Shown: piece by piece, positions 33,930 through 42,798 of the stretch | Layout: every line of letters begins with the position of its first letter | Numbering within the stretch: the first letter of the stretch is position 1 | From: UBA6109 sp964506465 | GTDB lineage: Bacteria > Desulfobacterota > Syntrophia > Syntrophales > UBA6109 | Assembly: GCA_964506465.1 (NCBI GenBank) | Contig: CAZDLM010000002.1 | Coordinates: forward strand, 1-64,000 | Reading direction: 5' to 3' | DNA: 64,000 nucleotides | Position numbers and translations under genes: made by a program | The notes under the pieces: model-generated | Database searches by the model: none | What the model was told of the DNA's origin: nothing | Seen by the model: the letters and a program-made list of their open reading frames with translations, nothing else

Positions 33930-35186
33930 ATGGACATCAAGGCTTACGTAACCGAAACGGCCAGGGAGGCCAAGAGTGCGGCGGGCGTGCTCGCGAACTG
34001 CCCGACGGACGCAAAAAATCGCGCTCTTTCCTTCATGGCGGAAGAGATCGTCCAGCAGTCCCCATTCCTCAAGGCCGAAAACGCAAAGGATCTCCGCCGG
34101 GCGGAAGCGGCCGGCCTGCCGGGGGCGATGCTGGACCGCCTTTCCCTCAAGGACTCCGTCATCGCGGCGATGGTGAAGGGCCTTCGCGAGGTCAGCGCGC
34201 TACCTGATCCCGTCGGGCGGGTAACCTCGATGTGGAAGCGACCCAACGGCCTCGTTGTCGGCCGGATGCGGATTCCCCTGGGCGTGATCGGCATCATCTA
34301 CGAGGCCCGGCCGAATGTCACGGTGGACGCCGCGGCGCTTTGCCTGAAGGCCGGCAATGCCGTCATCCTTCGGGGCGGATCGGAGGCGATCGACTCCAAT
34401 GTGGCGATCGCCGGAATCCTCCGGAATGCCCTGCGCCGTGCCGAGCTTCCCGAGGCGTCCATCCGCCTGCTGGAACGGACGGAACGGGAGGCGGTCCATG
34501 AACTCCTGCAAAAGGACGAGTACGTGGACCTCATCATCCCGCGCGGCGGCGAGGAGCTTATCCGGGCCGTCGTCAGCGCTTCCAAGATCCCCGTCATCAA
34601 GCACTACAAGGGCGTCTGCCACGTCTTCGTGGACGCCTCCGCCGATCCGCAGATGGCCGAAGGCATCTGCATGAACGCAAAGGTGCAGCGACCCGGCGTA
34701 TGCAATGCCATGGAGACCCTGCTGGTGCACCGGGACATCGCCGAAACCTTCCTGCCGCGTATCGCCCGGCGGTTCCGGGAGGCCGGCGTGCTGCTCAAGG
34801 GCTGCGAACGGACCCGCGCAATCCTTCCCGATATCGAGGCCGCAACCGAGGACGATTGGGGCCGCGAATACCTGGATCTGACGCTCTCCGTCCGCGTCGT
34901 CGACGATTTCGCCGCCGCCGCCGCCCATATCGAGACGTACGGATCGCTCCACACCGAGGCGATCGTTACGCGCGACTACGGCAATGCGCAGCGTTTCCTG
35001 AACGAAATCCAGTCCTCGGCGGTGATGGTCAACGCGTCGACCCGCTTCAACGACGGATTCGAGCTGGGACTGGGCGCCGAGATCGGCATCAGCACGACAA
35101 AACTTCACGCCTATGGTCCCATGGGACTCGAGGAGCTGACGACGCAGAAGTTCATCGTCTATGGAAACGGGCAGGTGCGGTCATGA
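33930..35186 (+). CDS. proA: Gamma-glutamyl phosphate reductase
   Basis: 418-residue NADPH-dependent aldehyde-dehydrogenase-fold enzyme making glutamate semialdehyde, the second step of proline synthesis. Signatures: IPLGVIGIIYEARPNVTVDA, NAVILRGGSEAI, and the catalytic Cys in KVQRPGVCNAMET near residue 258. C-terminal LGAEIGISTTKLHAYGPMGLEELTT is family-typical. ATG 33930 gives the usual length; an upstream ATG at 33894 adds 12 residues. The stop overlaps nadD by four bases (ATGA), so both are translated together. proB is not in the window. Confidence 0.96.
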   Translation: MDIKAYVTETAREAKSAAGVLANCPTDAKNRALSFMAEEIVQQSPFLKAENAKDLRRAEAAGLPGAMLDRLSLKDSVIAAMVKGLREVSALPDPVGRVTSMWKRPNGLVVGRMRIPLGVIGIIYEARPNVTVDAAALCLKAGNAVILRGGSEAIDSNVAIAGILRNALRRAELPEASIRLLERTEREAVHELLQKDEYVDLIIPRGGEELIRAVVSASKIPVIKHYKGVCHVFVDASADPQMAEGICMNAKVQRPGVCNAMETLLVHRDIAETFLPRIARRFREAGVLLKGCERTRAILPDIEAATEDDWGREYLDLTLSVRVVDDFAAAAAHIETYGSLHTEAIVTRDYGNAQRFLNEIQSSAVMVNASTRFNDGFELGLGAEIGISTTKLHAYGPMGLEELTTQKFIVYGNGQVRS

Positions 35187-35833
35187 AATGGGGTCTTCTG
35201 GGCGGCACCTTCGATCCGATCCACGTCGGCCACCTGCGCTGCGCCGAGGAAGTGCTGGAGATCTTCGACCTGAACCGCATCATCTTCGTGCCGGCCTCTC
35301 TGCCCCCTCACAAGCTCGACGCCCGGATCACCCCCTTCCGCCATCGCGAGCAGATGATCAAGCTCGCCATCGACGACAACCCGGTCTTCTCCTTCTCGAG
35401 TGTCGAACGGGAAAGGCAGGGGACGTCCTATTCGGTGGAAACGGTGGAGCACTTCCAGCAGAAATACATGAAGGACCTCGAACTGTACTTCATCGTCGGA
35501 CAGGACGCCTTTCAGGCGATCCGGACCTGGAAGGACTGGCAGAGGCTCCTCACGATGTGCCATTTCGTCGTGATGACGAGGCCGGGCTACGCGAGCATGA
35601 CGCTGGAGGGGGTTCTGCCGGCGGAATTCTCGTCTTCCTTCGTTTTCGACGAGGAGGCGCAGGGGTACCGCGGCGCGACGGGTCGGATGATCTATTTCCG
35701 GCAGGTCACCTTCCTGGACATCTCGTCGAGCGATATCCGCAGACGCGTCCGGGAGGGCAAGTCGATCAGGTATATCGTTCCGGATGCGGTCCGGCATTAC
35801 CTGGCGAAGCATTCGCTCTACGGCGCCGGCTGA
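35183..35833 (+). CDS. nadD: Nicotinate-nucleotide adenylyltransferase
   Basis: 216-residue enzyme that joins nicotinate mononucleotide and ATP to deamido-NAD. The nucleotidyltransferase signature GGTFDPIHVGHL is at residues 7-18 and ISSSDIRRRVREG near residue 180 completes the active site. Start fixed by the ATGA overlap with proA; the longer frame from 34700 is the out-of-phase shadow of proA. The proA-nadD pairing is common in deltaproteobacteria and often extends to rsfS, which is not present here: a convergent permease gene follows. Confidence 0.96.
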   Translation: MKWGLLGGTFDPIHVGHLRCAEEVLEIFDLNRIIFVPASLPPHKLDARITPFRHREQMIKLAIDDNPVFSFSSVERERQGTSYSVETVEHFQQKYMKDLELYFIVGQDAFQAIRTWKDWQRLLTMCHFVVMTRPGYASMTLEGVLPAEFSSSFVFDEEAQGYRGATGRMIYFRQVTFLDISSSDIRRRVREGKSIRYIVPDAVRHYLAKHSLYGAG

Positions 35834-35910
35834 AACCGCCGCCCCAGAACCGGGACGCAGGCGTCTCCGCATCCGGAGGCGCCTGTGTTGTTTTTTGAAA
35901 TGGGGTCCTT

Positions 35911-37209
35911 TTACTGAAGACCGCTCAGAAACCGCAGCAGCCAGAAATAGGCGAACATCGCGGTGAACAGGAGGGCGAGTGGAAGGGCGGCGATCCGGTA
36001 GACCTGCAGGATGGACAGGCGGAAGTACTGATTCGTCAGCACAAAACACAGGTGCATCGGCGTGAAGAGAACGCCGACGAAGCCGCTGCTGAAGGCCAGC
36101 ATCATGTAGGGGAGAATATGCGCCCCCTCCCCGAAGGAAACGACGAGGGGAATCAGGATCGGGAGCGTGCTTCCGATGTAGCCGATCGTGATGCCGACAA
36201 TGCCGCCGACGAAAAAGGGCAGAAGCACGACGATGAGAACGAGGGGCAGTCCCATCGCCGTGAATTCCCGTGCGATCGCCTCGACGGCCCGGCTGTCTTC
36301 CATGACGCCCTTGAACAGGAGAATCGCCATCGCCATGTAGATCATGTTGAGCAGCTGCGGGTCCAGCAGGACCTTCTTGAGCTCCGCCGCCTTCATGCGG
36401 TTCTGGACCCAGATCCAGCCGATGGCGACACAAAGCGACACGCAAAGGCCGATCTCGATGGCGATCGACAGCTTCGGATTCAGAAGGGAGACCCCCTCGC
36501 CCAGACCGAGGCCGCCGACGATGACGATGAGTATGGGCGTGAGTTCTTTCAGGAAAGGGGCGATGGAAGGCCGCGCCGCCCGTTGCCGGCCGTCCTTGTG
36601 GCGCATATTGCGTTTGACGGGCATGTATCCGAGCCCGACGGCGAAAAGAGTGATCGGCATCATGGCGATAACGAAGGTCCAGAGGTCGAGATTCGCGAGC
36701 GTCGTCGTGAGCAGAACGCCGGGATAGAGCGGCCACCAGTATTCCCAGATATGGCGGAACCACTGATTGATGTACCCCAGTTGGGCCGGCGTCAATTCCG
36801 TGTCCTTGCCGATGGACTTCACCATCGGGCAGGAGAAGACGGCGCCGCCGGGCATCGGCAGGAGTCCGATGAGCGCGGGGAAGACAATGATGTTCAGGCG
36901 GATGTCCGTGATCAGGCCCTGAAAATTGTTCAGCAGGCGCTTCATCTGCCCGCCGGCCTCCATGCTGTTGCTCAGCACGAGAATCAGTGAGACGACCGCC
37001 GAAAGCGCCAGGCTCTTGGGATGCAGGGCCGAGGACACGATCGATTTCGCGATCGCGAGCGGAGGCATGACAAACAGCAGTCCCAGGAGGATCGAACTGC
37101 AGAAAAAGGTGTTCCCCAGCGACAGCTTCCTGCGGATGGCAAAAAGCAGAAAAGCGAACACAAGGAGAAGCTTGACGACGGCGGGGATGCTTTCTAAAAA
37201 TGATATCAT
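35911..37209 (-). CDS. DUF401-family integral membrane permease
   Basis: 432-residue membrane protein with about ten to twelve hydrophobic helices, resembling the TIGR00529/DUF401 group related to arsenite/citrate-type transporters. Repeated Gly/Pro breaks such as LLPMPGGAVFSCPMV (about residue 120) and GIVGITIGYIGSTLPILIPLV (about 345) look like the two re-entrant transport loops. The substrate is unknown. Convergent with nadD and divergent from the TrpF-like gene, with about 120 bases of shared upstream region. Confidence 0.8.
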   Translation of the reverse strand: MISFLESIPAVVKLLLVFAFLLFAIRRKLSLGNTFFCSSILLGLLFVMPPLAIAKSIVSSALHPKSLALSAVVSLILVLSNSMEAGGQMKRLLNNFQGLITDIRLNIIVFPALIGLLPMPGGAVFSCPMVKSIGKDTELTPAQLGYINQWFRHIWEYWWPLYPGVLLTTTLANLDLWTFVIAMMPITLFAVGLGYMPVKRNMRHKDGRQRAARPSIAPFLKELTPILIVIVGGLGLGEGVSLLNPKLSIAIEIGLCVSLCVAIGWIWVQNRMKAAELKKVLLDPQLLNMIYMAMAILLFKGVMEDSRAVEAIAREFTAMGLPLVLIVVLLPFFVGGIVGITIGYIGSTLPILIPLVVSFGEGAHILPYMMLAFSSGFVGVLFTPMHLCFVLTNQYFRLSILQVYRIAALPLALLFTAMFAYFWLLRFLSGLQ

Positions 37210-37330
37210 GGCATATTTCTCACGAAGGGTGGGGAATAGAATGGAACCGTCTCTTTGTCAAGGCCTTCTTGCCGCGCTGCCGAAGGCCGGCGGGGCCGCG
37301 GCGGAGGCCGCAGGCCGCGGAGAACAGGGA

Positions 37331-38023
37331 ATGGAAAACCGGCATCAGGATGGATGGATCCAGGTCGCGGGAATCCGCGATGAGGCGGAGGCGGGTATGC
37401 TCGTCCGTGCCGGGGTGACGCAAATCGCGTTCCCCCTCGGGCCGGGCGTCCGGGAAACCGATCTTTCCGAGGACGACACCGCCCGGATCATCACGACGCT
37501 CGACACCGCCGTCAGGACAATCCTCATCACCTATCGCAGCGACGCCGGCGCCATCGCCGCCGACTGCGAACGGCTGGGAGTCGCCGGCGTGCAGCTCCAC
37601 GGCCCGATCGCTGCAGAAGAAATCGCCCTTCTCAGACGAATGCATCCGGGACTCTTCGTCATCCGGAGCCTGATCGTGGGAAGGGAGAGGCCTGAAGCGA
37701 TCGCACAGGAGATGGCGGCCTGTACTCCTTTTGTCGATGCCTTCCTGACCGATACCTTCGACCCTGAGAGCGGCCGGTCCGGTGCGACGGGACGCGTCCA
37801 CGACTGGGAAATCAGCCGGCGTCTCGTCGAGACCTCCTCCCGGCCGATCATCCTCGCCGGAGGGCTCCATCCCGGTAACGTCCGGCAGGCGATCCGGCGC
37901 GTGCGTCCGGCCGGAGTCGACGCCCACACGGGCCTTGAAGGGACGGATGGACGGAAAGACGCGGCGCTGGTCGCCGCCTTCGTCGCCGAGGCTCGTGCTG
38001 GTTTCACGGAGACGGCTGCATGA
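37331..38023 (+). CDS. Phosphoribosylanthranilate isomerase-like protein (TrpF fold)
   Basis: 230-residue predicted TIM barrel. The TrpF pattern is followed throughout: IQVAGIRDEAEAGMLVRAGVTQIAFPL (position of KICGIT...GAD..GFVF), VAGVQLHGP (VQLHG), DAFLTDTFD, then RPIILAGGLHPGNVRQAI and GVDAHTGLEG (VDVSSGVE position). The usual Lys-Ile-Cys start is replaced by Gln-Val-Ala and Ser-Ser-Gly by His-Thr-Gly, so true TrpF activity is doubtful. No other trp genes are near. The last four bases overlap the EamA transporter start, so the two act together, perhaps in making and exporting a small molecule (inference). ATG 37241 is an alternative start. Confidence 0.78.
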   Translation: MENRHQDGWIQVAGIRDEAEAGMLVRAGVTQIAFPLGPGVRETDLSEDDTARIITTLDTAVRTILITYRSDAGAIAADCERLGVAGVQLHGPIAAEEIALLRRMHPGLFVIRSLIVGRERPEAIAQEMAACTPFVDAFLTDTFDPESGRSGATGRVHDWEISRRLVETSSRPIILAGGLHPGNVRQAIRRVRPAGVDAHTGLEGTDGRKDAALVAAFVAEARAGFTETAA

Positions 38024-38898
38024 TCCAGGGATGCCTGTACGCGGTCTTTTCCGCCTTCTGCTTCGGGATGATCGCCATCCTGGTCAAGCTCTCATACCAG
38101 GCGGGTCTCCGGGACATGCAACTGCTCGCGATCCGCTGGCTCTCGGGGGCCGCCATGCTCTTCTTCTACCTGCTGTTCCGCGATCCCGGCCTCCTGAAGG
38201 CGAACCTCCGGACGATCACCAAGGCGGCGGTCCTCGGCGCGGCCTTCCATTTCCTCGGGAGCATGTGTTTCTTCAAGTCGCTCAAGTTTATTCCTGCCGC
38301 GACGGCCTCGCTCATCCTGTACTGTTACCCCGTCGTCGTCACGCTGATCTCCGGCGTCGTCTTCCGCATGCGGATCGATCGTTTCGTATCGATTTCACTC
38401 ATCCTCACGACGGCCGGCTGCGCGCTCGTCTTTTACGACGCCTTCCTCAAGGCCCTCGACACCGCGGGCATTGTCCTGGCCGTCGTCACAATGATCACCT
38501 TCTCCGGGTGCATGATCTTCACGCAGATCTTCCTGCGGGGCGAGCGGCCGCTGACGATGTCCTTCTACATGGTCCTCTCCGCGGGCATCGCCTTTACTGT
38601 CGCCGGGGGCGGCATCCCCGTCAAGAGCCTCGACGCGCACCAGTGGGCGCTGGCCTTGTCGCTGGGTCTTGTCTCCACGGCGATCGCCTACGTCTTCCAC
38701 TTCCGCGCCGTCGAGACCGTGGGCAGCGCCTATACCTCGATCTTCTCGACCTTCGAACCCATCACGACCGTAGTCATGGCCTTCGCGGTTCTGGGGGAGG
38801 ACATCGTCCTCCTGCAGATCGCAGGCGTGCTCCTGATCGTGGCGGGGATCGTGATGCCGAATCTCAGGGAATGGCGGGCGATGAGGCTGCTGCGCTAG
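38020..38898 (+). CDS. EamA/DMT-family transporter
   Basis: 292-residue inner-membrane protein with ten predicted helices in two EamA repeats (residues about 3-135 and 150-285). Typical blocks are AFCFGMIAILVKLSYQ at the start, ATASLILYCYPVVVTLISG closing the first repeat, and FHFRAVETVGSAYTSIFSTFEPITTVVMAF in the second. These drug/metabolite transporters usually export amino acids or metabolites. Start ATG overlaps the TrpF-like stop (ATGA). Substrate unknown. Confidence 0.9.
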   Translation: MIQGCLYAVFSAFCFGMIAILVKLSYQAGLRDMQLLAIRWLSGAAMLFFYLLFRDPGLLKANLRTITKAAVLGAAFHFLGSMCFFKSLKFIPAATASLILYCYPVVVTLISGVVFRMRIDRFVSISLILTTAGCALVFYDAFLKALDTAGIVLAVVTMITFSGCMIFTQIFLRGERPLTMSFYMVLSAGIAFTVAGGGIPVKSLDAHQWALALSLGLVSTAIAYVFHFRAVETVGSAYTSIFSTFEPITTVVMAFAVLGEDIVLLQIAGVLLIVAGIVMPNLREWRAMRLLR

Positions 38899-38931
38899 GA
38901 GGGGTTAAAAGAAGAAGGCGGGAGCGGAGAC

Positions 38932-39738
38932 TCAGGATTTCTCCGCGACCGCTTTGAAGAAGGTGTAGCAGAAGACGCCGTCCCCCCGGGTCGTCCTGTA
39001 CAGATCGGCGACCCCGCGGTCGAAAGTCTCCCCATCGATCATCCCCGCGGAGACGGCGGGTTCCCGGACGCCTTCGATCATGGCCGTGAAGGTCTTCCGG
39101 ATGAACCCGTCCACGAGCCTCGGCTTGCCCGCATCGACGTAGACCATCCGCGGGGATACGCGTACCGCGCCGAATCCGGCCTCCGAAAGAAGCGGGTAGA
39201 GTTCCCTGCCGATGAGGGCGTTGCCGCCGGACCTGGCCTGCAGTTGAACCTGGCAGCGGATCGCCCGGCGGGCCGCTTCGCTGTCCGGATGGAAATAGGC
39301 TGATCCGTGGTCGCCCTCGATGACGGTGATCGTGCCGCCGGTCTTGAGGGCTTCTTTCAACCGCGCCAGTGCGGCGACGGGACGCGGCAGGTGCTCGAGC
39401 ACAAAGCACACGAAGATGTGGTCGAAGGATTCCGGGGCGAAGGGAAGGCTGAAGATGTCGGCCCGGCAGAAGGCCACGTTGGACAGCCCCGCCGCCGCGG
39501 CCGCTCCGTGCGCCTTCCGGACGGACTCCTCCGAGATGTCAACGGAGGTAATCCATGCCTTCGGACTGTTGTTCGCGAGCGTGAGAGTCTGGGCGCCGAC
39601 CCCGCAACCCGCTTCCAGGACCATGCTCCCCGGGGGATAGGCCGTATCCGCGTGCAGCAGTTCGACCAGGGTCGAGGCCTGGTCCTGCAGCCGAAGGCTC
39701 TCCCGGGAATCGTATCCGTGCACGTAGTGTCCGGTCAT
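38932..39738 (-). CDS. Class I SAM-dependent methyltransferase
   Basis: 268-residue soluble methyltransferase. Motif I VLEAGCGVGAQTLTL near residue 40, acidic SVDISEESV (motif II), ADIFSLPFAPESFDHIFVCFVLEH (motifs post-II/III) and LKEALKTGGTITVIEGDHG are clear. ATG 39738 follows GGGGAG; an upstream ATG at 39771 lies inside the terminator of the neighbouring gene. The substrate is not evident; it resembles UbiE-type small-molecule methylases. Convergent with the EamA gene. Confidence 0.88.
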   Translation of the reverse strand: MTGHYVHGYDSRESLRLQDQASTLVELLHADTAYPPGSMVLEAGCGVGAQTLTLANNSPKAWITSVDISEESVRKAHGAAAAAGLSNVAFCRADIFSLPFAPESFDHIFVCFVLEHLPRPVAALARLKEALKTGGTITVIEGDHGSAYFHPDSEAARRAIRCQVQLQARSGGNALIGRELYPLLSEAGFGAVRVSPRMVYVDAGKPRLVDGFIRKTFTAMIEGVREPAVSAGMIDGETFDRGVADLYRTTRGDGVFCYTFFKAVAEKS

Positions 39739-39750
39739 TTTCTCCCCACA

Positions 39751-39789
39751 GAAAAAGAGTAGAGACGACATAAGGTCGTCTCTACTCTT
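39751..39789 (-). terminator. Terminator between FecR gene and methyltransferase gene
   Basis: Perfect 15-bp stem AAGAGTAGAGACGAC / GTCGTCTCTACTCTT with a five-base loop (39755-39789). On the minus strand it runs into TTTTTC, so it ends transcription of the FecR gene just before the methyltransferase start. Confidence 0.88.
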
Positions 39790-39869
39790 GCAGGTCTCCG
39801 GGCGATCCGATTTTTCCTGTCGGCATCCGCCCCGGCCGCGGCGGCGGGGCGCAACACCGCATCGAGGCC

Positions 39870-41042
39870 CTATTTTTTATTTCCCTTCTTTTCCTTCTCC
39901 TCTTTTTTGCTCTGTCCCTTATTTTCCTTCTTCTCTAGGAGGAACTGTCCCATCCTGTCGGCCGCAGTGCCTGACGACGATCTCTGCGAGGACATGCTGC
40001 TCCCTCCGCCGGAGTCGCCGCTGTTTCCACTGGAGCCGCCGCTCCCTCCGCCCGAACTTCCGCTGGAGCCGCCGCTCTTTCCACTGGATTCGCTGCTGCC
40101 GCCTCTGGATGCACCGCCGCCGCTCGTTTCGCCGCCGCCCTTCGACTGTTCAACGGCCCTGCCTGGAGCGGCGTTTTTCGCTGCCTGCGTCTTGATCGTC
40201 CGATCCGCCGTTTTGAGATCGAGGGCCTTTGCCGCCTGGCCGGGCGATTTCATGATCAGGCCGGTCGGCAGATCGGCAGCATCGGTCGGAGCCTTGCCCA
40301 GGGCCGGCATTTCTCCCCTCTTCCCCTTGCCCCCGATGTCTTTCACTTCGGCTTTCATGTCTGGCTTCAGTTCTCCCTCCGACCGGGACTTTTCCCCCGG
40401 CGTAACAGCCTTGATCTTGATGTCCAGTTCAACGTTCGAGATCGGTTTCGGCTGCGCAGGCGGAGTGTCCTTCTTTTCGATGATGGACATGTTTCCAGCC
40501 GTAATGGGCACTGTGATATCGGGCTTCGCCGGGTTGTAAGCGTATCCATGCCCCGTGACGAACAGCACACTGGTCACGCCGCCGTGATAGGAGACTATCA
40601 TGTTGGACCCGCGGATTCCGCAAGTGGCGTTCATGGTGTTGACTTCCAGCTTGTTCTGATCCGGCGAGGCGGTCAGACGCCGGATGAAGCCGACGGAAGA
40701 GATCGCCTGTACCATCCCCCTGTGCAGCTTCATCACGCCGGTCGTATTTTCCCCTTCCACCATGTATTTTTGAACCGTGACCCTGGACGAAGCGGCGATT
40801 CTCAATATGTTCTGATCGGTAAACGTGATTTCCGCCTTGCTCTTGCTCTTGGTCCTGACGATATCGCCGACTTCAACGGCCTCTCCGGAGAGCAGCGCTT
40901 TGGCGGCCGTCGTACCCGCTCTGGTGATATCAACGTTTCCTTCCACGCGAGTGACTTTTCCCGCCGGCGCCGCCATCGCCAACAGCGGCAGGGCGAGCAC
41001 CAGAATCAGCATTACAGTGATCTGGAACTTTTTCTTTTTCAT
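39870..41042 (-). CDS. FecR-domain secreted protein with Ser/Gly-rich tail
   Basis: 390-residue exported protein. Residues 1-25 are a signal peptide (LILVLALPLLAMA). The FecR domain covers about 28-150: GKVTRVEGNVDITRAG, VEVGDIVRTKSKSKAEITF and ILRIAASSRVTVQKY, with CGIRGSN, a motif seen in FecR proteins of the envelope. Residues 290-370 form a Ser/Gly repeat tract, then a Lys/Glu-rich end. Strong ribosome site AAGGAGGT. It follows the TPR-barrel gene by 38 bases in the same direction, so the two likely form an export or surface-display pair. Confidence 0.83.
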   Translation of the reverse strand: MKKKKFQITVMLILVLALPLLAMAAPAGKVTRVEGNVDITRAGTTAAKALLSGEAVEVGDIVRTKSKSKAEITFTDQNILRIAASSRVTVQKYMVEGENTTGVMKLHRGMVQAISSVGFIRRLTASPDQNKLEVNTMNATCGIRGSNMIVSYHGGVTSVLFVTGHGYAYNPAKPDITVPITAGNMSIIEKKDTPPAQPKPISNVELDIKIKAVTPGEKSRSEGELKPDMKAEVKDIGGKGKRGEMPALGKAPTDAADLPTGLIMKSPGQAAKALDLKTADRTIKTQAAKNAAPGRAVEQSKGGGETSGGGASRGGSSESSGKSGGSSGSSGGGSGGSSGNSGDSGGGSSMSSQRSSSGTAADRMGQFLLEKKENKGQSKKEEKEKKGNKK

Positions 41043-41080
41043 CTCTTCAACCTCCTTGCACCGGAAGCCGATGCGACCGT

Positions 41081-42598
41081 CTAGAATTTCAATTCCACAC
41101 CAACCGTATAGAGATGCTGATTATAGTCGTAGAGATCGATATTGGATTCCCCGCGGGTGAAGTTGTAGAGGGCGTTCAGAGAAACATGCCTGTGTACGTC
41201 CCAGATGAGACCCGCCATCGCCGAGTACGTTTTGTCCCGCCTCCTAACGTCGTAAATCGTGTGCTCGTTGCGGTAAATCTGGAAAAATGCCTCGCTTCCC
41301 AATTGTCCCCGGACTTCCTTCATGAGGGGGAAGATGACATTGGCTGAAAGACGGTGCCCACAGTAGCTCCAGTTTTCTCCGTCGGCCTTCTGATCGGCGT
41401 AACCGTACTTGATGTTCGCCATCCCGCCGTTCTGAAAGAGCCATATCCACCCGACGTAGCTGTCCAGTCCCGATGTGTTCTGATCCTCCTCCGGCAGGAT
41501 GGGTTCACCGTAGTAATGGTCGTTGGTGTAGGCCCCGTACACTTCGATCAGATGGTTCTGCGAAAGGAGAAAACGGAACAAAGGGCCTACGGAATAGCCG
41601 TCATAGTAGGCCTTGTAGCTCGGATCCCTTCGCAGGGCGTGGGTGTAGTTTGCCGACAGGTTGACGGCAAACCGCCCGAAATTGTATCCCGGTGCGGCAT
41701 AGATGGTGTTGGTGATGGTATCGTGCGATGTGGAGTTCTTCTGGTGCAGCGTATTTCCCACGGCAAAGCCCGCATTGAACAGCCAGGGTCCGGTAAAGAC
41801 CGGCAGGTAGTCGAGGCGGAAGCTGCTGATCATTGCAAGGCTTCTTTCTTCACCGAGGTCCGGCGCCCCGGTTGACGGGTTCGGTTCCTGAAGCATATTG
41901 GTGTCGTATTGGCCCATAAGCCCCAGGGTGATCCTCAAAGGCCTCTCGGTGTAACGGCGCTCCTCCGCAATATCCTGGTAACGACGGGCGTAGGATGCGA
42001 GGTCGGACAGCGGATCCTGAGTGACCACGGCCTTCAGGCGCTGCCGGGCCATGTCGTATTCCCTGTTCGCCAGGTGGATCAGTCCGATCTGGTAATCCGC
42101 GATCTGCCGGTAGGAAGCATCGAGTCTTCCCGCTTTTTCAAAGGCTTCGACTGCCTCGGTCAGTTTCCCCTCCCTGACCAGGATCGTTCCTCTCAGGTAG
42201 GCCGTCTTGGCCGGAAAAGTCCCGTTCGCCTCGCTGATGGCGAGCCATTTTTTCGCCTCTTCCGGATGATCAAGACGGGAAAAGATTTCGGCCAGTTCTG
42301 CGGCCGCTTCCTTCACGGGCGGCTTCGCCGCGGCCGACGCGAGAAGCGGCTGCAGGGCCGCGTCGAAATCGCCGGCCTGCTTGTAAGATATCCCTAAGAA
42401 GAAAGAGAGCTGGGAGGATTCGAAACCAGTGGCCCGAAGCTGTTGAAATATCTCAATGGCCTCTTCGTAATTCTCTTCGGAATACTGCCGAATGCCCTCC
42501 TGCAAGAGCTGCTCCTGCTGACACAGGGCTGGCGAGCTGGACGCTACCCAGAAAAAGAGGATCAGACAGGCGAGAAAGAATCGGGCGTCCTTCTTCAT
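41081..42598 (-). CDS. TPR protein with C-terminal outer-membrane beta barrel (SLAM/DUF560-like)
   Basis: 505-residue protein. Signal peptide at 1-26 (LACLILFFWVASSSPALC). TPR repeats at about 30-215 (GIRQYSEENYEEAIEIFQQL, KAGRLDASYRQIADYQIGLIHL). From about 225 to the end an alternating hydrophobic/aromatic pattern with final residue Phe (TVGVELKF) suggests a beta barrel of the surface-lipoprotein-assembly-modifier type. ATG 42598 lies after AAGGAG. Co-transcribed with the FecR gene; the pair may export or anchor the Ser/Gly-rich FecR protein (inference). Other barrel families are possible. Confidence 0.76.
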   Translation of the reverse strand: MKKDARFFLACLILFFWVASSSPALCQQEQLLQEGIRQYSEENYEEAIEIFQQLRATGFESSQLSFFLGISYKQAGDFDAALQPLLASAAAKPPVKEAAAELAEIFSRLDHPEEAKKWLAISEANGTFPAKTAYLRGTILVREGKLTEAVEAFEKAGRLDASYRQIADYQIGLIHLANREYDMARQRLKAVVTQDPLSDLASYARRYQDIAEERRYTERPLRITLGLMGQYDTNMLQEPNPSTGAPDLGEERSLAMISSFRLDYLPVFTGPWLFNAGFAVGNTLHQKNSTSHDTITNTIYAAPGYNFGRFAVNLSANYTHALRRDPSYKAYYDGYSVGPLFRFLLSQNHLIEVYGAYTNDHYYGEPILPEEDQNTSGLDSYVGWIWLFQNGGMANIKYGYADQKADGENWSYCGHRLSANVIFPLMKEVRGQLGSEAFFQIYRNEHTIYDVRRRDKTYSAMAGLIWDVHRHVSLNALYNFTRGESNIDLYDYNQHLYTVGVELKF

Positions 42599-42798
42599 CC
42601 AACGTCTCCTTCTGCGCATCGATCGGGAAGAGGAAAAGCCTGCTCCCGCTGCCGGGAAGTCGTTCACGGCTGGGGCGGCGTCTCGTCGAGAATCGGCGCC
42701 GTTGCGGAAGCTGCCTGCGACGCCGTTTTCTTGAATGAGTTATTCAATAGACCCAACGCCAAAATAAAGCAAGCCATTTCATGAGCATGCGTCGTCCG

